The notes below the pieces were generated by a model. It had not been told where the DNA came from. It saw only the letters and a list, made by a program, of their open reading frames with translations, and ran no database searches. This document shows, one piece after another, positions 7,387-11,107 of a stretch of 11,107 nt of DNA. Numbering within the stretch: the stretch's first letter is position 1; each line of letters starts with the position of its first letter. The stretch comes from Sulfurimonas sp. (GTDB lineage Bacteria > Campylobacterota > Campylobacteria > Campylobacterales > Sulfurimonadaceae), in assembly GCA_024762745.1 (NCBI GenBank), contig JANTGV010000013.1:1-11107 (forward strand), read 5' to 3'. A program made the translations under genes and the position numbers.

Positions 7387-7995
7387 TTGAAACTGTTTCT
7401 TCTCTATTTTTTCTTTTTCTCCTCTTTGAGCCTCGTTGCAGAAGATAGATATTCACTTAGAGCTGCTTATGGAGCAGCAACAACGAGTGATTTATCAGAA
7501 ATATTTTCAGGTGATATACAAAAACCGGAATATGATTATAGAGTTTTTGCTTTGGATGGAGGCTACCTCCTGAAAAAGAACTTATTAGATATCCCACTCG
7601 ATTTTTATTTAAACGGGGGTGTTGCATATTATGATGAAGATAGTGTGCAGGATAATGTTTTAGAGGCTACTCTTTATATAAAGTTTATTTACAATATAGA
7701 TATCTGGAACAATAAATTGAGAGTAGGACTTGGTGAAGGGCTATCATATACAAATAGGTATTTACAGGTAGAGTATGATGAAGCTATAGCAGATCATGAC
7801 GGACATTCGAAAGTTTTAAATTACTTAGATATAAGTCTAGATTTAGATATAGGGCGTTTAGTCAACTATGGACCTCTTTATGATACTTATATGGGTTTGT
7901 TAATTAAACATCGTTCAGGTATTTTTGGTCTTATTGGAGATGTTAAAGAGGGCGGTGCTAATTATTATGCCGTTTATGTAGAGAAAGTTTTTTAA
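7387..7995 (+). CDS. Small outer-membrane beta-barrel protein, possibly PagL-like lipid A deacylase
   Basis: A 202-residue exported protein with a very hydrophobic signal peptide (MKLFLLYFFFFSSLSLVAE, cleavage near 18-19). The mature part has alternating amphipathic strands rich in Tyr and Gly and ends in Phe (VYVEKVF), the C-terminal signature of outer-membrane barrels. Near the end is GLLIKHRSGIFGL with H175 and S177 spaced as His-x-Ser, followed by EGG at 188-190. PagL-type lipid A 3-O-deacylases use a His-x-Ser pair and an acidic residue in a similar last-strand position, so a PagL-like enzyme is possible but the match is short. The start is TTG at 7387: AGGA at 7377-7380 is well placed, the signal peptide begins there, and no in-frame ATG occurs before residue 169. 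hemJ follows 12 bases later, so the two are likely one operon. Confidence 0.7.
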   Translation: MKLFLLYFFFFSSLSLVAEDRYSLRAAYGAATTSDLSEIFSGDIQKPEYDYRVFALDGGYLLKKNLLDIPLDFYLNGGVAYYDEDSVQDNVLEATLYIKFIYNIDIWNNKLRVGLGEGLSYTNRYLQVEYDEAIADHDGHSKVLNYLDISLDLDIGRLVNYGPLYDTYMGLLIKHRSGIFGLIGDVKEGGANYYAVYVEKVF

Positions 7996-8007
7996 AAGGA
8001 AGTATAT

Positions 8008-8430
8008 ATGTACGATTGGATTCTTTGGTTTCATGTAATTTCGTTCATCTCTTGGTTTGCAGTGTTGTTTTATTTACCTAGGCTCTTTGTTTACCATGCA
8101 GAGCATATAGATAATGCTGGTTTTGTCGAGGTTGTAAAAATTCAGGAGATGAAACTCTTTAAATATATTGGTGTACCGTCGATGTGGGCAACAGTAATAA
8201 GCGGTTTAGTTTTGGCCTATATGTTTGGTTTTTCCGGAAACGGATGGATACATGCAAAAATAACTTTTGTGCTTCTGTTGATGGTCTATTTTTTCTCAAT
8301 GAATAAGTATAGAATAGAGTTCTTGGAAGATAGATGTGAAAAGAGTGGAAAGTTTTTTCGAATTTATAATGAAGTTCCAACTATTTTGATGCTTATTATA
8401 GTTGCAATGGTAGTTTTTAAGCCGTTTTAG
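8008..8430 (+). CDS. hemJ: Protoporphyrinogen IX oxidase, HemJ type
   Basis: An inner-membrane protein of 140 residues that oxidises protoporphyrinogen IX to protoporphyrin IX, the penultimate step of haem synthesis. Four hydrophobic helices are visible (about 4-24, 53-73, 82-99, 123-138). Family landmarks include WFHVISFISW with conserved H9, YLPRLFVYH (22-30), HAKI (82-85) and the C-terminal RIYNEVPTILMLIIVAMVVFKP stretch (118-139), which is diagnostic. The ribosome site AAAAGGAAG lies just upstream of the ATG. It follows the outer-membrane protein gene by 12 bases. Its TAG stop forms the loop of a hairpin shared with the convergent der gene. Haem supply fits an organism with multihaem cytochromes, but the gene is ordinary in this phylum. 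Confidence 0.9.
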   Translation: MYDWILWFHVISFISWFAVLFYLPRLFVYHAEHIDNAGFVEVVKIQEMKLFKYIGVPSMWATVISGLVLAYMFGFSGNGWIHAKITFVLLLMVYFFSMNKYRIEFLEDRCEKSGKFFRIYNEVPTILMLIIVAMVVFKPF

Positions 8431-8440
8431 AAACGGCTTA
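8418..8440. terminator. Bidirectional hairpin shared by hemJ and der
   Basis: TAAGCCGTTT (8418-8427) and AAACGGCTTA (8431-8440) form a perfect 10-bp stem. The 3-base loop is the hemJ TAG stop codon, and the last three bases of the stem are the der stop codon (TAA on the minus strand). T-runs lie on the exit side on the minus strand only weakly (AAAAACTACC region gives TTTTT on plus, before the stem). A compact convergent 3' end. Confidence 0.7.
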
Positions 8441-9919
8441 CTTCTCTCCGCGTTTTTTTGCTTTAAATAGAAGAGGGGTTCCTGTAAAATCAAAGGCCTC
8501 TCTCATCTTGTTTACCAGGTATCGTCTATAGGTGAAGTGAAGACCACTTGGTTTATTCATAACGATTGCTATTTTTGGCGGTCTTGTCTCATACTGCGTT
8601 CCATAGTAAATTCTGATAACCTGTCCACTGACACTTGGGAGTGTGTGACGGCGAAGAGCCTTCTCTATTACTTCATTGATTTTTGAAGTTGGAATACGCT
8701 GTGAGTAGTTCTCGTTTATTTCTAAAATCATATCGTGAAGTTTATCAACTCTAAGGTGTGTTTGTGCAGAGAGAGTAATGATAGGGGCAAAAGATAAAAA
8801 TTTAAATCTGTCACGCACCTCTTTTATAATTTTGTCATGCTCTTCTCGTTTAGAGATATCCCACTTGTTTAGAACGATTATACATGAGAGCCTATTTCTA
8901 TCTACAAGACCTGCTATCTTCTCATCTAAATCTAAAAATGGTTCACTTGCGTCTAAAACAACAAGTGCCATGTTTGCGTTTTCAAGCATCTCGGTTGTAC
9001 GCATAAGTGCATACTTCTCAATCCCTAAAATTTTACCACGACGGCGAAGACCTGCCGTGTCTACAAAAGTAATCTGTTTATCTTTATACTCAATAGTCTC
9101 ATCAATAGGGTCAATAGTTGTTCCCGCAACAGCACTGACAACTGAGCGTTCTTCACCAAGAAGTGCATTTAAAAGTGAGCTTTTTCCAACATTGGTGCGA
9201 CCGATAATCGCAATTTTTATATGATTGATGTCATTCTCATCAAACTCTTTTATGCGGTCATTGTTTCCAAAGATGGAGTCATCCTCTGTGATACCATCCA
9301 TCTCATCCTCATCCCAGTAAGTATAACCGTCATCCTCTTCATGCTCTGTTATATTTGCAAAGAACTCCTCATCACTAATCTCTTCAGGTTCAATGACGTT
9401 TAACTCCTCTTCTTCCTCTTTGACAGTATCTTCTTCAGGAAGTTTTTCGCCTATCCACTCTAAGAGTTCTACAGTGTGTCTGTTGTGAGCTACAGAGATA
9501 CCAAAGATAGCATCTGTTCCAAACTCATAGTAGTCCCAAAGCTTCTCTTTCATCTTATCATTATCTATTTTATTAACAACAAGAGCGATATCTTTGCCCA
9601 TAGATTGAAGTTCGTAAAAGAGTTTTTTATCTTCATCTTCAGGAATCCCTTTTCCATCAACCATATAGAGAATGATATCTGCTTTGTAAGCAGCTTTGAG
9701 GGACATATCTTTTATCTTGTCAAAAAGTTCACAGCCCTTGTCAAGTCCACCGGTATCGAGAAGTTGCACCTCTTTATTCATGATAACTGCAGTTCTGCGT
9801 TTTACATCTCTAGTAGTTCCGGCGATATCAGCGGTGATAGCGTCGCGTCTTTTAACTAAACGATTAAAAAGAGAACTTTTTCCAACATTTGGACGACCAA
9901 TAATGGCGATTTTTTTCAT
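8438..9919 (-). CDS. der: Ribosome-assembly GTPase Der (EngA)
   Basis: A double GTPase needed for 50S ribosome assembly. Both G domains are complete: first domain GRPNVGKS (8-15), DTGG (55-58), NKID (116-119); second domain GRTNVGKS (240-247), DTAG (287-290), NKWD (351-354) and SAQ (384-386). A C-terminal KH-like domain follows (about 410-490) with RPPKIAIVMNKPSGL and a basic tail KAKKRGEK. The linker between the G domains (about 161-232) is unusually long and acidic, with 32 Asp/Glu in the first 70 residues, which brings the total to 493. The ATG is at 9919, with only a weak AAGG upstream at about 9928-9931. A TATAAT box at 9967-9962 suggests its own promoter. It converges on hemJ and lies downstream of the LPP20-like lipoprotein gene. 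Confidence 0.97.
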   Translation of the reverse strand: MKKIAIIGRPNVGKSSLFNRLVKRRDAITADIAGTTRDVKRRTAVIMNKEVQLLDTGGLDKGCELFDKIKDMSLKAAYKADIILYMVDGKGIPEDEDKKLFYELQSMGKDIALVVNKIDNDKMKEKLWDYYEFGTDAIFGISVAHNRHTVELLEWIGEKLPEEDTVKEEEEELNVIEPEEISDEEFFANITEHEEDDGYTYWDEDEMDGITEDDSIFGNNDRIKEFDENDINHIKIAIIGRTNVGKSSLLNALLGEERSVVSAVAGTTIDPIDETIEYKDKQITFVDTAGLRRRGKILGIEKYALMRTTEMLENANMALVVLDASEPFLDLDEKIAGLVDRNRLSCIIVLNKWDISKREEHDKIIKEVRDRFKFLSFAPIITLSAQTHLRVDKLHDMILEINENYSQRIPTSKINEVIEKALRRHTLPSVSGQVIRIYYGTQYETRPPKIAIVMNKPSGLHFTYRRYLVNKMREAFDFTGTPLLFKAKKRGEK

Positions 9920-9961
9920 GAGAAGACCTTATGACTTGTGAAAGAATTAAATATTATTGAA

Positions 9962-9967
9962 ATTATA
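9962..9967 (-). promoter_or_regulatory. -10 box (TATAAT) for der
   Basis: The minus strand reads TATAAT about 43 bases before the der ATG, with no good -35 box. It lies downstream of the hairpin cluster that closes the lipoprotein gene, so der is probably transcribed separately. Confidence 0.45.
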
Positions 9968-9996
9968 GCTAAATATGAGAGGAATCTCTGTTTTCT

Positions 9997-10014
9997 CAAA
10001 AAGTTTACTTTTTG
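9997..10014. repeat. Inverted repeat CAAAAAGT / ACTTTTTG
   Basis: CAAAAAGT and ACTTTTTG flank TT, a perfect 8+2+8 inverted repeat. The A-run/T-run arms resemble the core of a bidirectional terminator. It is the der-proximal member of a cluster of three inverted repeats in the 166-base gap between der and the lipoprotein gene. Confidence 0.5.
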
Positions 10015-10031
10015 TAGCTTTAGGGGATTGT

Positions 10032-10047
10032 AGGGACCAGAGTCCCT
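10032..10047. repeat. GC-rich inverted repeat AGGGAC / GTCCCT
   Basis: AGGGAC and GTCCCT flank CAGA, a perfect 6-bp stem with a 4-base loop. It is much more GC-rich than the surrounding DNA. Middle member of the three-hairpin cluster. Confidence 0.5.
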
Positions 10048-10049
10048 GT

Positions 10050-10079
10050 TAGCATCATGGGTTTTTGCTCATGGTGCTA
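10050..10079 (+). repeat. 12-bp imperfect hairpin downstream of the lipoprotein gene
   Basis: TAGCATCATGGG (10050-10061) pairs with CTCATGGTGCTA (10068-10079) around a TTTTTG loop. As plus-strand RNA all 12 positions pair, two as G-U wobbles. As minus-strand RNA (the lipoprotein transcript) those two become A-C mismatches. It lies 6 bases past the lipoprotein stop, so a terminator role is the simple reading, but the strand asymmetry favours a plus-strand RNA. Confidence 0.5.
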
Positions 10080-10085
10080 GTATAT

Positions 10086-10670
10086 TTAATACGAAGGAAA
10101 CTCTTGTTCTAAACTCTCAAGTGCTTGCTTAGATTGAAACTGCTGCCACAGAGCATTGTCATTTTGAAAACTTGATGGTGCACTTAAAGCTTTTTTGACT
10201 GCATCATTTACAGAAGATTCTGGAACTGCAACTAACATATAGATAGCTCCAGAAGGTGCATTCCACATGTCTACAGCTTTTGAGCCTTTTAAATCAACTT
10301 TTGCGACTTGTTTTGTAACTGCTGTTGTAACCATGTCAACAGTCTCTGCTGAACCATTTCCTGTTGCACGAGTAAAACCTTCTATTTTATCTTTTACCTG
10401 CGTTTGAACTTGTTGAGCTAAGTCGCTTCTTCCGTTCATAAGTGCAACTTTTCTCATGTGAGCAGTTCCCGCAGCACTTTTTTCAGCTATGCCGACACCT
10501 GCGTAAGATCCTTCTACTGCCGGAATACATGTCCATTTCGGAGCCATTACACCCTCTTGTTTACAGCCAAACTTCTCAACTGCTTTTACTTCTGGTTCTT
10601 TATCTGAACAGCCTGCGACAGTTAAAGCTATAAGCCCTGCTACTACTAGTGATGAAAAAGTTTTAAACAT
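10086..10670 (-). CDS. LPP20-family lipoprotein
   Basis: A 194-residue lipoprotein. The signal peptide ends in the lipobox LTVAGC, with Cys21 as the lipid-attachment site, so the protein is membrane-anchored. The body matches the LPP20 family known from Helicobacter and relatives: GVMAPKWTCIPAVEGSYAGVG (about 40-60), SAAGTAHMRKVALMNGRSDLAQQVQTQVKDKI and a later strand GAIYMLVAVPES. Two further cysteines (C36, C48) could form a disulphide. The molecular function of the family is not established; LPP20 is a surface antigen in H. pylori. The start has AAGGAC at 10676-10681 and a TATAAT box at 10698-10703. It diverges from the phosphoribosyltransferase gene. Confidence 0.88.
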   Translation of the reverse strand: MFKTFSSLVVAGLIALTVAGCSDKEPEVKAVEKFGCKQEGVMAPKWTCIPAVEGSYAGVGIAEKSAAGTAHMRKVALMNGRSDLAQQVQTQVKDKIEGFTRATGNGSAETVDMVTTAVTKQVAKVDLKGSKAVDMWNAPSGAIYMLVAVPESSVNDAVKKALSAPSSFQNDNALWQQFQSKQALESLEQEFPSY

Positions 10671-10697
10671 TTTATGTCCTTCATTAAATTCTTAAAG

Positions 10698-10703
10698 ATT
10701 ATA
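10698..10703 (-). promoter_or_regulatory. -10 box (TATAAT) for the LPP20-like gene
   Basis: The minus strand reads TATAAT 27 bases before the ATG at 10670, giving a short leader that contains the AAGGAC ribosome site. No clear -35 box; the upstream DNA is an AT-rich stretch shared with the divergent gene. Confidence 0.55.
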
Positions 10704-10737
10704 CTAGCATACATCTTAATTAATAATAATTAACTTC

Positions 10738-10765
10738 TTTACTCCTTGGCATATTTAAGTATAAT
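10738..10765 (+). promoter_or_regulatory. Promoter of the phosphoribosyltransferase gene, predicting a leaderless mRNA
   Basis: TATAAT at 10760-10765 has TTTACT at 10738-10743 as a plausible -35 box (16-base spacing). The start codon is at 10773, only 7 bases after the -10 box, where transcription normally begins. No purine-rich ribosome site lies between them. Confidence 0.55.
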
Positions 10766-10772
10766 TGCGTTT

Positions 10773-11107
10773 ATGAAATATTATGCATATGAAGAGTTCA
10801 AAAACGATACAAATTCTCTGATAAAAAGAGTAAAAGATTTTAATCCCCAAACAGTAGTTGGAATTGCAAGAGGTGGTCTCACTATGGCTCACTGCATAGC
10901 TGAGGGCTTAGATGTACGTGAGGTTCAGACACTTCGCACTGAACTCTATGACAAGAGTTGCAAACGTGATGAACTAAGTATATTTGAAACCTGTGCTTTT
11001 AATGATGTTCAAAGAGTTTTAGTTGTTGACGATATATCTGATAGTGGCGAGACACTTATGGCTATTATGAAGCATTTAGGGGAGAAATATAGCGAGGTAG
11101 AGTTTAA
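10773..11107 (+). CDS. Phosphoribosyltransferase, type I fold (partial, 3' end beyond window)
   Basis: An open frame from ATG at 10773 runs off the window after 111 codons. The protein contains the PRPP-binding motif LVVDDISDSGETL (83-95), with the two acidic residues D86 and D87, and the earlier loop GIARGGL (30-36) typical of purine phosphoribosyltransferases. The arrangement is closest to Gpt-type (xanthine/guanine/hypoxanthine) enzymes, which transfer the phosphoribosyl group of PRPP to a purine base for salvage; the base specificity lies beyond what is visible, so ComF- or other regulator-like relatives cannot be excluded. Start choice: the N-terminus MKYYAYEEF fits and no upstream in-frame start is possible after the promoter. 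There is no Shine-Dalgarno site, consistent with a leaderless mRNA. Confidence 0.85.
   Translation, partial: MKYYAYEEFKNDTNSLIKRVKDFNPQTVVGIARGGLTMAHCIAEGLDVREVQTLRTELYDKSCKRDELSIFETCAFNDVQRVLVVDDISDSGETLMAIMKHLGEKYSEVEF

Noticed and set aside
8778..9224. Plus-strand open frame of 148 codons
   Set aside because: It lies wholly within der on the opposite strand. Der is certain from its paired GTPase motifs, and the plus-strand peptide has no recognisable domain; it is an antisense shadow.
9476..9859. Plus-strand open frame of 127 codons
   Set aside because: Antisense to the first G domain of der, with no ribosome site or family resemblance.
1..11107. Defence island, CRISPR, prophage, insertion sequence, tRNA or rRNA
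   Set aside because: No repeat-spacer pattern, transposase or integrase frame, RNA-gene sequence or compositional break was seen; most genes belong to ordinary housekeeping or sensory families.

Overview
The window looks like a chromosomal housekeeping segment from a free-living Campylobacterota (epsilonproteobacterium), most likely near Sulfurimonas or a related sulfur/nitrogen oxidiser. The grounds are low GC with AAGGAG-type ribosome sites, an LPP20-family lipoprotein, a HemJ-type protoporphyrinogen oxidase, a split Aer/CetB-like PAS protein beside a chemoreceptor, and NIT (nitrate/nitrite-type sensor) domains with periplasmic multihaem cytochrome c. No mobile element, CRISPR array, tRNA or rRNA is visible, and no gap between genes exceeds about 175 bases.

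Left part (1-2839). The window opens with the start of an exported protein gene on the minus strand. Next comes a minus-strand pair: a small FAD-type PAS protein (CetB/Aer-like) followed, with stop and start overlapping as TAATG, by a 688-residue chemoreceptor with a periplasmic NIT domain. Together they resemble a two-piece energy-taxis receptor. A 173-base divergent promoter region separates them from argF.

Middle (2840-7325). argF (ornithine carbamoyltransferase) has a near-consensus sigma-70 promoter and is followed four bases later by a pentahaem periplasmic cytochrome c. Converging on it, and sharing a palindromic end, is a free-standing exported NIT-like protein that lies downstream of trpS on the minus strand. 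hpf (ribosome hibernation factor) diverges from trpS and has a perfect inverted repeat in its leader.

Right part (7326-11107). A small outer-membrane barrel protein with a PagL-like His-x-Ser motif is followed by hemJ. hemJ converges with der (double GTPase, ribosome assembly), and both stop codons sit inside one hairpin. Upstream of der is a short region with three stacked inverted repeats, then an LPP20-type lipoprotein. Divergent from that is a truncated phosphoribosyltransferase gene whose promoter position predicts a leaderless mRNA.

Functional thread: respiration and its sensing recur (CetB-like redox PAS, two NIT domains, a pentahaem cytochrome, HemJ for haem supply) among ordinary translation and arginine genes. 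I do not see a clearly new system. The best leads are the two NIT proteins (one fused to a chemoreceptor with a separate PAS partner, one free in the periplasm next to a multihaem cytochrome), the leaderless gene, and the hairpin cluster upstream of der.
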